Shown here: in pieces, positions 25,201 to 30,904 of the stretch
Position numbering within the stretch: the first letter of the stretch is position 1
Layout of the letters: every line of letters starts with the position of its first letter
Assembly: GCA_950022655.1 (NCBI GenBank)
Contig: OX465581.1
Span: forward strand, 111,831,125-111,895,124
Length of the DNA: 64,000 nt
Reading direction: 5' to 3'
From: Alentia gelatinosa
Lineage: Eukaryota > Annelida > Polychaeta > Phyllodocida > Polynoidae
Position numbers and translations under genes: made by a program
The notes under the pieces: model-generated
Told to the model about the DNA's origin: nothing
The model's input: the letters and a program-made list of their open reading frames with translations, nothing else
The model's database searches: none

Positions 25201-26606
25201 ATGCTTTGGCTTCAAACCTTTATCTAACCACCTGCTTTTAAGGCAATGATATGATATGAGCTAGATCTGTTTTCTGTGCTTTCTCATCTTGGTATACAAC
25301 GAGATTTATTTCTCCAGAGTTATATTCCTAGAAAAAGTTTTAATTTCTCATAATTTAACTTCACAAATAATAATTTATGTACTAAATGACAACAGTCATT
25401 GTTTTTACCAAAATCAAATTGAGTCTATGTTTATCCAGTGATATAATGATTTATTAAGTCAGACTGTCTGAAACCACTGCAATATTCCCAAAGATAATCA
25501 GGTCTTGTATGCATCATACCAGTGCCTTTTAACTTTGGCACGAAGCTTTGGATTTATCTTGTCCCTGGTATTTTCTCCCATTGACTTAACATTGGGAACT
25601 CATATCCAACGCCCATGAGATATTAAGGAAAAAATATCCAATGGGGGATTACGTCACAAATATTAGCCCTTTAGTTAATGTGAATGGTGAGATAAATTCA
25701 GAAACCCATTCAAGTTTACGGTCAGAGCTTGTATTCAATCTAATTTGAATTGCTATGTCATTCACAAGGCGAAACCGTGTGAATGACAACGCGATTCAAA
25801 CTCGATGGGATACAAGCTCTGACCCTAAACTTTCATAGGGAGCCAAAGTGAACCCGCTGAAACCTCAGATACCCACTTACAAAACACCATTTCCGGTGGC
25901 CAGTAAGAATGAGGCTTAGTGCTAAACCTATGGGGGTTTGAGGCTAGACTTTTGTTTTTGGTCTTGTTTTTTACTTTTGAAGTGTAGTTTACTACTATCA
26001 TCTCTACATAACTATGTTTCGAAACTATGATGACAGTTGTTCAGTTTAGAAAAAAATATGGATCTAAAAGATTGGAGAATGAGACATAAAATCTTGAACC
26101 TACATAGTCAAAGTACTGAGTGCCTATATCCGGAAATGGTATTTTGTGACCGGCTATCTGTGGTTGTAGGGGGTTCACTTTGGCTCCCTATAGGTTTCCT
26201 CAATAGTATCTTTCTGAAACCAACCGGGGACAGAACAGTGATCCGCTTTAAAGGCGATGATAGTGTTTTTTCTGATACAGATATCATTTACAGATACCAA
26301 CTGCCTCTACCATTGGAGCTGGGAAAAGAGGGAGCACCGAGGAAACCACACCATTCACCGACCACAAGGCAGACTCCACTTCCCTCACACGCCGTTACAG
26401 CAGTCACCAAACCTGCCATACCACCCAAGTACAAACCTGCCCACAAGTTACTCCCTCAATCGCCTGCCCCCGCCCCGACTCCTGTGCAGCTAGTTACGCC
26501 TCTGCCGGTAGAGGGCACGCCGCTAGCGACCCCTGGCGAGCGGACAGCGCTCCTGAGTGACATCCGGAAAGGGGTGTCACTGCGCAACGTGCAGCCTCGT
26601 GTTTAA
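6556..26606 (+). CDS. Membrane-anchored PXK/Slob-like pseudokinase with WH2 tail (14 exons)
   Basis: I assembled 14 coding exons, 1554 nt in total, into one frame of 517 residues: 6556-6621, 8330-8400, 11021-11118, 12374-12451, 13535-13686, 15494-15604, 16405-16586, 18407-18513, 19394-19491, 19795-19848, 20598-20663, 21859-21965, 24549-24599 and 26294-26606. Every intron has GT/AG ends and every phase matches. Order: short N-terminus (1-22), one transmembrane helix (23-45), juxtamembrane segment (46-104), kinase-like fold (about 105-361), basic linker, proline-rich region (about 415-492), WH2-like motif (about 497-517). The kinase region resembles PXK (PX-domain kinase-like) and slowpoke-binding protein (Slob): HPYIFPIYD, GSLKDLIYH, YGRQILEGL, HLHSGNVML, GHLIYEMTMG. 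The catalytic-loop Asp is replaced (HLHSGN at 239-244) and no DFG is seen, so it is predicted inactive. No PX domain precedes it; a membrane anchor does. Role inferred: a scaffold linking a membrane to actin or a channel. Structure is secure; the exact orthology is not. Confidence 0.85.
6645..7175. repeat. Repeat family F, copy 1 (intron 1)
   Basis: A ~530-bp unit sharing GTCGCACCTTATCTG, GCATTGGAT, CGTAATACGTT, TATGGTATTCCAGC and ACTTTAGATATAGC with 51503-51990 and with an inverted copy split across 58331-59150. It ends in the GC-rich segment near CGTTTGTCCGAGCG. It is an uninterrupted version of the copy that carries an insertion at 58.5 kb. Confidence 0.75.
7395..7600. repeat. MITE family B-like, palindromic copy
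   Basis: Contains GAAAATACCAGGGTGCA and, facing it, GGCTTAACATTGGGAAT, the two landmarks found at 25545-25835 and 60114-60374. The arrangement is imperfectly palindromic. Boundaries are uncertain. Confidence 0.5.
7622..7765. repeat. Repeat family Q, copy 1
   Basis: Shares GGCTATCGCCTCGTTCATAT and CTGCGCACTCCAAACTCG with 22826-22965. Non-coding; lies in intron 1. Confidence 0.6.
8330..8400 (+). CDS. Pseudokinase gene exon 2: transmembrane helix
   Basis: The acceptor ends TGAACGTAG and the donor is GTAAGT at 8401. The exon runs from phase 0 to phase 2 and encodes a 20-residue hydrophobic stretch, VPILAITSAVIVVILIVYCV, followed by basic WRCR. With the short N-terminus this predicts a single-pass protein with an outside (or luminal) N-terminus and the kinase-like domain in the cytosol (positive-inside rule). 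Confidence 0.8.
9773..9905. repeat. Repeat family K, copy 2
   Basis: Carries AGGGTGAAGGTCGTGGTTTG and CAGTCATTGGCTACTGG as at 2180-2300. It lies in intron 2. Confidence 0.6.
10018..10053. repeat. Short (TA)n/(TG)n microsatellite
   Basis: A TA run followed by TGTGTGTGTG in intron 2. Confidence 0.8.
10712..10890 (+). repeat. SINE body, 5'-truncated
   Basis: Matches the body of the SINE at 3964-4124 (AGCAGTGGTAGAT, CATACCATGTCTATGTGGT, AACTCTCACTTC, CTCATAGAT.CGATC) but lacks the tRNA head. 5' truncation is usual for copies made by reverse transcription. Confidence 0.65.
11021..11118 (+). CDS. Pseudokinase gene exon 3: juxtamembrane segment
   Basis: The acceptor is CTCTTTCAG and the donor GTACGT at 11119; phase 2 in, phase 1 out. 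It encodes a charged segment beginning RHNMRYDYSILKADLALPEK and ending LQYDTMR, rich in Lys, Glu and Arg, between the membrane helix and the kinase-like fold. No domain recognised. Confidence 0.85.
11141..11433. repeat. MITE family A copy in intron 3
   Basis: A ~293-bp copy in the opposite orientation to 1508-2022, starting TATCCTACCCCGAATATAAA and ending CATCCAGTATTACGATAAT. It begins only about 22 bp after the exon 3 donor. It carries an inner hairpin around ACTTCACTCGGCTTCGCC. Confidence 0.75.
11476..11680. repeat. TIR MITE family P, copy 1
   Basis: The left end GGGCCGTCTATAAAAGTACG mirrors the right end CGTACATACTCTATGGACGG. Other copies lie at 16155-16333, 17035-17192 and 55911-56062. 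The ~205-bp, non-coding, inverted-terminal structure marks a non-autonomous DNA transposon. Confidence 0.75.
12068..12325. repeat. Repeat family S, copy 1
   Basis: Shares CGGCCATCTTG, ACACCAGGTGGC, GGTCCAGTTAT and TAGTGGTTGTCCC with 20033-20300, in the same orientation. Ends are not defined. It lies in intron 3, ending close to exon 4. Confidence 0.65.
12374..12451 (+). CDS. Pseudokinase gene exon 4
   Basis: The acceptor is CTTTTATAG and the donor GTGAGA at 12452; phase 1 in, phase 1 out. Only this frame is open. It encodes ETALLHCQFYLRSSGLYTPV followed by EHLPEIG, which opens the kinase-like region. Confidence 0.85.
   Translation, partial: KLRSCIASSTCDRLVCTHRWNTYLR
13258..13376. repeat. 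Repeat family K, inverted copy 3
   Basis: Reverse-complement match to 2180-2300 and 9773-9905 (CCAATGACTGCATTCTC, CCTTCACTGCCATATAAGG). It lies in intron 4. Confidence 0.6.
13535..13686 (+). CDS. Pseudokinase gene exon 5: N-lobe
   Basis: The acceptor is TTGCTCTCAG and the donor GTATGC at 13687; phase 1 in, phase 0 out. It encodes GSRVGKQWFIVRDTRSKVDK and onward to VKDLLLHIQ. The GKxWF stretch looks like the start of the N-lobe in Slob-type pseudokinases. There is no glycine-rich loop and no evident VAIK lysine. Confidence 0.85.
13747..13827. repeat. (TA)n microsatellite
   Basis: About 80 bp of TA, 60 bp downstream of the exon 5 donor. Overlapping Tyr-Ile open frames on both strands are artefacts. 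Confidence 0.95.
14053..14385. repeat. MITE family C, copy 1 (intron 5)
   Basis: A ~333-bp element inverted relative to 23990-24352. Shared landmarks are AGAACTGTAT with ATCGTA, GCAATACTCCAC, GAGGCAAAGCCGAGTGACGA, CTACGCCA.GG.TGGCGTAG and CCAGGGGTGAGATAAA. It contains an inner palindrome around the GGCAAAGCCGAGTGACGATT block. Confidence 0.75.
15138..15422. repeat. MITE family D, copy 1 (intron 5)
   Basis: Carries GCCGTATACCACAGG, AATCCGTATACCACAG and ACTGAGTCCCCATACATT, shared in inverted orientation with 40128-40510 and 44196-44868. It lacks the distal hairpin present in those copies. Confidence 0.75.
15494..15604 (+). CDS. Pseudokinase gene exon 6
   Basis: The acceptor is CACCAAACAG and the donor GTGAGT at 15605; phase 0 both sides, 37 residues. 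It encodes HPYIFPIYDIDLL and VVVILPFNNQGSLKDLIYH. HPYI and the G(S/T)LKDLIY motif are strongly reminiscent of PXK, covering the end of the N-lobe, the hinge and helix D. Confidence 0.9.
15770..15849. repeat. (TA)n microsatellite
   Basis: About 80 bp of pure TA in intron 6. Confidence 0.95.
16155..16333. repeat. TIR MITE family P, copy 2
   Basis: Ends GGGGCCAGCCATGAAGTACG and CGTACGTACATTATGGATGG form the inverted terminal repeat of family P. It ends about 70 bp before exon 7. Confidence 0.7.
16405..16586 (+). CDS. Pseudokinase gene exon 7: degenerate catalytic loop
   Basis: The acceptor is GACTCGCACGCAG and the donor GTGAGA at 16587; phase 0 in, phase 2 out, 60 codons plus two bases. It holds YGRQILEGLVFLQKSGFP (helix E) and HLHSGNVMLQNNTC (239-252). 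In active kinases this loop is HRDxxxxN; here the Asp is missing while the Asn is kept. PXK has a very similar loop. Confidence 0.9.
16802..17013. repeat. Diverged MITE family A copy (intron 7)
   Basis: Contains CTCTAGTGGCATAAAA, TTAAGTCTATGG and TATTAGGGGTAGGATAAT as in the A copies at 1.5-2.0 kb. Lower similarity suggests an older insertion. Confidence 0.55.
17035..17192. repeat. TIR MITE family P, copy 3
   Basis: Ends CATCCATAAAGTATGTACGC and GCACATACGTTATGGATGGC mirror each other. The inner TTTTGCGTATGCCCCTTC block matches the copies at 11.5 and 56 kb. Confidence 0.75.
17640..18280. repeat. Repeat family L, inverted copy 2 (intron 7)
   Basis: Shares CCCTTTAA, TTAAGGACGG and paired GATGCCTCCAGGCATCAT blocks with 5040-5460, in reverse order. 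A 13-bp repeat GGTTCAACGTT lies at its left edge. Confidence 0.45.
18407..18513 (+). CDS. Pseudokinase gene exon 8: region after catalytic loop
   Basis: The acceptor is CTGTCCTCTAG and the donor GTAAGT at 18514; phase 2 in, phase 1 out. It encodes (R)LAGYESELLGLSPKMYG and TDTDALQVIYF(G). The position of DFG reads RLAGYE, so the Mg-binding Asp is absent, as in PXK-type proteins (LLDLENxLLGL by memory). Confidence 0.88.
18700..18852. repeat. Palindromic MITE (intron 8)
   Basis: Arms of about 45 bp: ACACAATATTACCATGG, TTTTGATCTGAGTGGCCG and TATTCTCCTCG face TAGGAGAATACGGCCACGC, AGATCAAAATCATGG and TAATTTTGTG. A loop with ACACGTAGTG separates them. Confidence 0.75.
19137..19214. repeat. (TA)n microsatellite
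   Basis: About 75 bp of TA in intron 8. Confidence 0.95.
19394..19491 (+). CDS. Pseudokinase gene exon 9: C-lobe helix F
   Basis: The acceptor is GGTAATACAG and the donor GTAATT at 19492; phase 1 in, phase 0 out. It encodes GHLIYEMTMGNEMEVSIPES, which corresponds to the PXK C-lobe stretch beginning FGHLLYEMT, and ends in AIPDVQIKQ. Confidence 0.9.
19795..19848 (+). CDS. Pseudokinase gene exon 10 (54 nt)
   Basis: The acceptor is ACTTTTCAAG and the donor GTAGGT at 19849; phase 0 both sides. It encodes CLEFIFDSSEAGFHTLEQ (18 residues). Too short for a gene finder alone, but phase and C-lobe context support it. Confidence 0.8.
20033..20300. repeat. Repeat family S, copy 2 (intron 10)
   Basis: Same orientation as 12068-12325 with shared CGGCCATCTTG, ACACCAGGTGGC, GGTCCAGTTATC and TAGTGGTTGTCCC. 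Confidence 0.65.
20598..20663 (+). CDS. Pseudokinase gene exon 11: end of C-lobe
   Basis: The acceptor is ACATTTTCAG and the donor GTAAGC at 20664; phase 0 both sides, 22 residues. ICNHPFFNSVALNELEVFKK resembles the kinase end motif (HPFF) that closes helix I. Confidence 0.88.
20750..21312. repeat. Nested inverted-repeat element (intron 11)
   Basis: Outer arms TGACGTAAAAATACTG with TACGGACCACTGGT and, inverted, CCACCAGTCCGTATTTTACG with TCA. Within them, inner arms AACGTCCAACCATGCTGTAC and GTACAGCATGGTCAGGACGT lie at about 20891 and 21003. The two sets suggest a MITE inside, or fused to, another. Confidence 0.65.
21424..21790. repeat. Repeat family E, copy 1 with internal tandem expansion
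   Basis: Matches 40884-41150 (CATAGGCTTAACATT, CCATGGTCTATATCCTGTGT, TTCTCCAACTTGT, AACTTTGACCAAA). In this copy the block GATTTTGGTCAAAGTCAT with TCCAACTTGTTTGA is repeated three times; the other copy has one. The Met-Thr-Leu-Thr-Lys-Ile minus-strand frame is an artefact of this repeat. Intron 11. Confidence 0.7.
21859..21965 (+). CDS. Pseudokinase gene exon 12: basic linker
   Basis: The acceptor is TTTTTTCTCAG and the donor GTAAGT at 21966; phase 0 in, phase 2 out. It encodes VKFTKKQKAILKAVKRGKPL, then GLKRASAPALAIDTD. Very Lys/Arg-rich, comparable to the basic region that follows the kinase fold in PXK. Confidence 0.88.
22040..22690. other. GC-rich intronic segment, unidentified
   Basis: Higher in GC than the flanks, with long open frames on both strands (145 codons minus at 22101-22538; 94 and 83 codons plus). 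None shows a recognisable motif, and the frames contradict one another. It could be a degraded transposon body. Confidence 0.3.
22826..22965. repeat. Repeat family Q, copy 2 (intron 12)
   Basis: Shares ATCGGCTATCGCCTCG and ACTGCGCACTCCAAACTCG with 7622-7765. Confidence 0.6.
23640..23960. repeat. Repeat family R, copy 1 (intron 12)
   Basis: Contains TTTATAAATCTTCAAATGG, CCGATGTCAGAAATGGAAAT and TGGAGGGCGTATAGA. The inverted partner lies at 24870-25050, beyond exon 13. Confidence 0.65.
23990..24352. repeat. MITE family C, copy 2 (inverted, intron 12)
   Basis: The left end ATTTATCTCACCCCTGGTAC matches the CCAGGGGTGAGATAAA end of copy 1. The inner GTCACTCGGCTTTGCCTC hairpin and GAGTAGAGTGTATTT block match 14.1 kb. 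It sits at the edge of repeat R. Confidence 0.7.
24549..24599 (+). CDS. Pseudokinase gene exon 13 (51 nt)
   Basis: The acceptor is GTTTCCAACAG and the donor GTGAGT at 24600; phase 2 in, phase 2 out. In frame it encodes (L)TGRARSGSRQALTSSS(K). Ser/Arg-rich with possible phosphosites. It is a multiple of three, so skipping it would keep the frame; it may be an optional cassette. Confidence 0.7.
24870..25050. repeat. Repeat family R, inverted copy 2 (intron 13)
   Basis: Reverse complement of parts of 23640-23960: TCTATACGCCCTCCAGAGGT, TTTCCATTTCTGACATCGGA, TTTGAAGATTTATAAA. Confidence 0.65.
25545..25835. repeat. MITE family B, copy 2 (intron 13)
   Basis: Begins TTATCTTGTCCCTGGTATTT and TTAACATTGGGAACTC. 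It contains GGTCAGAGCTTGTATTCAA and its inverse GGGATACAAGCTCTGACCC, flanking a smaller hairpin (TCATTCACAAGGCGAAACCG with GTGTGAATGAC). The same element at 60114-60374 is cut by an LTR retrotransposon. Confidence 0.75.
25838..26194. repeat. TIR MITE family H, copy 1 (intron 13)
   Basis: Terminal inverted repeats TAGGGAGCCAAAGTGAACCC and GGGTTCACTTTGGCTCCCTA, about 357 bp apart. A second copy lies at 42777-43132 and a terminal fragment at 45014-45043. The right end is about 99 bp upstream of the last coding exon. Part of the open frame upstream of exon 14 is MITE sequence, not protein. Confidence 0.85.
26294..26606 (+). CDS. Pseudokinase gene exon 14: proline-rich tail and WH2-like motif
   Basis: The acceptor is ATCATTTACAG; one base completes the Lys codon of exon 13, and the exon ends at TAA 26604-26606. 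It encodes a Pro-rich segment (PLPLELGKEGAPRKP; PPKYKPAHKLLPQSPAPAPT), then ERTALLSDIRKGVSLRNVQ. The LLxxIxxGxxLRxV pattern fits a WH2 actin-binding motif, which PXK also carries at its C-terminus. Unusually Pro/Ala-rich and GC-rich for the region. Confidence 0.85.
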
Positions 26607-28440
26607 GAGGCAATAGGTACGTTTATTATTATATTCCTATAGAGATGGCAGTTTTCCTATTTTCCAAGGACGGTTATAAATGATACATAATAAGGATGGA
26701 AACGATACCCCAACTCAAGATATTTTCATGCATATGGATTCTCCCGAGTTCACTTCCAGGTTTTTTTGATGTTGTTGGTCTAATACAAGAGCAAAGGTGA
26801 TTAATGATCATGGGATAGGGGGAATCACCTTAACGACCTATTCGTGAATAGACCGGCGATGTGTGGTGTGGATGTAAACAAAAACATCAAGCCAAGTCAA
26901 AAACTGTGGTGACGAATGGAGGATAAATGTGTTGATGACGTATTTAAGACAAATGCGGGTAGGTATCGCAGTGACCCCTGCCTCTACTAAATTTAACACT
27001 GGTGCTGCCATCTGGTTTCATGGAAATAAAGCAGTTTCCCATAGACACCAATAGATAAGCACTTATAGTCTTCAGATGGCCTTACCATAGAAATTAACAT
27101 TTTACATAGTATTTCTTAGCATTTCTCATTTGGACATGTTTCCAACTATCATAATCCAGAATCATTTGAAGATAGCAATGGAACATCAGTGTCATTTAGC
27201 AACAAAGTCAAAATATTGCAGTTTCCCATAGACAACAATAGGTATGCACTCACATTTTCAGATGGCCTACCCATAGAAGTTAGCATGGTGACATGCCAAT
27301 TTTTTTTGACATTTTCTATATGCTGGTATATGGAACTTATATTATCCAGGGTCATTTGCAAAAATCAATAGAATTTAGAAATCACCCAACTACCGCATTT
27401 GTCTTTAACTAAAGCAGAATGGGTTATACAGTAACAGCAAGTAACTTTCGCATTTCTACATTGAAGCTGCGCTGTTCCTTTAACGTTGGATGCTAATTTG
27501 CTACTTGTTTTTGTTGTTGCAGATGCTGTCGGACGAGTGAGCAGCTCGGTCAATACCCTACTGAGTTACTCAGTCTGTGAGGCGCTGGTATATATATAAG
27601 CCCTGATCTGTGCTAATTTAATGTGTTGATATGTAACCCGAGATCTGTATTCAAACATACACCCTGTGATAAATGTCCCTTGAGTCTGTGAACCCAAGAG
27701 TTCTTCAATTTGGAATGTCCCTTTGTGAATTATGATCATGATAGATGATTGTCATCAAAGTTACATATCATTTTAGAAATTTGAGTTTCACATATAACAT
27801 GTACTTCATATCCCGTCAGATCTGTATCTAAAACAAGTCGTCCCTTTTATTTATCGTTATAAAGATACAGGCCTCATACCACTTCCAATCTGCTACTTCC
27901 TATATTTCATTTAAATCTCATTATTTTCCATCACATTCCTTTATATTGGTGAAATATTCCTTTATTCCATTTATATTTTTGGGAAGATGGAAGTTTTTTT
28001 CGACACGATTCTACAAGATGCCAATGAATCATATGAAATCATGCATGTACATTTATAAAACATATGTCTAGAAAATGGTTGCACATTTCCATCTAGATAC
28101 TCATTTTAGAATGCTGCTGTGTATCAATGTTTTTATGTCATTGTCATAGGTAAGTAAGCATTTAAATAGATGATGTGGATGTTTAGTTTGAGAAATGAAT
28201 ATTTACAGCATCTGGTGTGCATTAAAGGTTATTTGTGGTTAGAGTGTATAACTACAGGTATTTCTAGGTTATATCTGGTGATTTTATAAAGCTAATGCTG
28301 AACATTATTTTCTCCGGGCGTCAGGATAGGTCTTTGGATTATTATTTTTAGCATCAATGGATACATTATGAAATATATGTACAACCACTCTCAAGGAGCT
28401 CTTTTAAGTCTTATTTAGAGCAATAAAAAATGTTTTTCTG
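26607..28440 (+). other. Probable spliced 3' UTR of the pseudokinase gene
   Basis: Ten bases after the stop codon is a good donor, ATAG|GTACGT at 26617. A polypyrimidine acceptor TTGTTGTTGCAG ends at 27522, and AATAAA lies at 28422-28427. This suggests a final non-coding exon of about 27523-28440. A further AATAAA lies near 28902. No transcript data are available here, so this is inference. Confidence 0.4.
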
Positions 28441-28449
28441 TAATAATTT

Positions 28450-30890
28450 CTTTATATTTCTGCAATTTTCCTTTATTTTGGAGACAAAAATCCTTTATCA
28501 TTCCTGTATTATTTGGAAGTGTGGTATGAGGCCTGAAAATACTATTTTCATTCAGGTTGAATGCACCAGAATGGAATGATGTACATAAATTCACAATGAG
28601 TCCTATATCTAGCAATTGTCTAACAAAGCGGTGTTTTGAAGGTATATTTTAATACTAACGGTAAAATGTACTATGCATTTATTTTATATACTTACTTCTT
28701 TAAGAAGGTATGTAATTATTAGCCCCAATATATAAAGCACATACAGTAGTTTTATACTAATACAATGTACATAATATCCAAATATCCCGTATTGATATTG
28801 GCATATTCTAAAGATATTCATTGTCAGAAATATACTAAACAAAAACATGTATATATGGTGATGAAATGAAGTGTTTGTATAGGTTATAACTGTTTGTTAT
28901 CCAATAAATTGCGTTATATTGAATAATCATACCATATGGCAACTGCTACATCATCGGCTCCTGACCGTAATCGTAATTCTTGAGACCGGAAGGGATTTTT
29001 GTCTTGATTACAAACTGGTTCCAGAAATTTTCAGCCATAAACTGAGGTTGTCTCATAATTCATCACAAGACTCTGCTGTCCCAATACAAAACACCTTCTT
29101 TTTTTGCGATGAGTTTGAGTATATGGTTCCTATATGGTTGTAAGATATCAATGTTTAAGACTAGGTGGTTCCTTCTCAGGACTAAACACTGTGGAGGATG
29201 AATCCCACTCAGTGATCCTTATCAATTAAGTCTCATCTGCACAGATGTTCATTGGACACTGATATCCTTTATAAGATAACCTTCCTTCATGAAGTGTACA
29301 GGCACAACCAATAATATATCCATTCACAATTGCCGCATTATAAATGCTTTGAATGTATTTTGATGTAAGAGCACGTTTGCCTTCTTGAAAAGGCAATCGA
29401 GATCTGATGACTTGATAAATTCAAGTTTTTACCTTTCTAGGTTATTATTGAGTATATCTATAGATGTCTTATGGCTTACCTAGAGATCAAAACCTTTCTT
29501 TTAATGATGGCCACAGTTCGCAAACCGTTATTCATTTAGCATACGCCGCGGTATGTCCTGGATATTGTCTACAATATAATGAGCTATTTATGTTATACTA
29601 CCAGACGTTCAGAAATCCTTTATATTATATAGGTGAAACCTGGGAAAGGCAGATTCAACTGGAAACACTTCTGAAACCTTTAGAAAAGACTAGAATTTTA
29701 AATTTTAAGTTAGACATTGATATAATATTGAAAATGTCGCAAATTATGTTTCATACATATGTTGGTCAACCTTTATGTGTATTGTCTTCGTTTACATTCT
29801 CTGGATAGCCTGCCGTATATTCACATGTCCATCTTTCATTCGTTGTATGTGTTCTTCATTATGACCTGGGCTTTGAAACTGTACCATAAGGGATGCCAAT
29901 AAACATATTTTCATGAACAGATTGATAACACTTAAGTCCATCCTTTTTTAGAATAAACCTTTTTAAATATCTGCTTCAGCTAAATTTTAGTGTACTTATA
30001 GTTACCATCAGGTACAAACATAGCCTGGCAATTAACTCGGGCTTAGTGAATGGGAATAGCACATGTTGGAAGGTAATCTGTTTCCAGACACCAATGATGG
30101 AGATCTGGGTCCTGTTTTTCAGACAGCGACGTCTTTATTAAGGGCCTGTTCCATCTGGCTGACAGCACTTTTATGATCGTCGGCCTGGGCCTTGCAGAAT
30201 CGGCAACAATCGTTTTCTAATTATTGGTTAAAACAGGCCTAATGATTTCATCCTGGCATCATCCGGTATTGTCTGTTTCCATTCTGACACCCAGCCGATA
30301 ATACCAGAAATCTCTGACTTCACCCTATCGCAACTCCGTGAGTTCCACAGTTCTGGCCCTGTAGACTGTAATATGACATGGTTACAGTTAGAATTCGATC
30401 ACTTCTCAAAATAAACACTATATTCAATATTTATTCACCTCAAAGACACCACCTACCATCAAACATTCCAGGGTTCAAGGTAGATTGGCAACCAACCCCT
30501 GTCTGTGCTGAGCTCCGACTGGTTGGCACAGTCCGATCTGGAGTATCCGGAGTATCTCCCCTCGAACCAGAGTGTATTTGTCAGTTTGCATTTATCATAC
30601 AGAGAAACTTAATTTAAAACATTCATTATCAAACACATGGATAATAATATGTAGCTTTATCATTATCTTATTCAAAGAAACACAAAACAAATAATAACAT
30701 TGAAGTGTGGGTTTGAGGGTCTTCCCAAGTTCTTTAAGTTCTTTAAGTTCTTCAGATCTTCTCTAATTTATATTTTTATAATATAGGATTTGACACATCA
30801 GTTTTTGTGGCAGGTTAGGCCCCCTTTTGGTTCATATTGACTGGACTAATAGTTACTTCTTTGTTCCCTTTATTTCAGCACACAAACACA
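28450..30890. other. Gene-poor AT-rich stretch
   Basis: A plus-strand open frame of 114 codons (29464-29808) has no domain I recognise. No repeat shared with the rest of the window and no RNA gene were seen. Confidence 0.4.
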
Positions 30891-30904
30891 ATAGGTTACA
30901 CACA

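Noticed and set aside
26037..26293. Upstream part of the 189-codon frame as coding
   Set aside because: It is mostly MITE family H sequence, and an in-phase acceptor at 26293 explains the exon.
29464..29808. 114-codon plus-strand gene
   Set aside because: No recognisable domain and no neighbouring exon; length alone is weak evidence.
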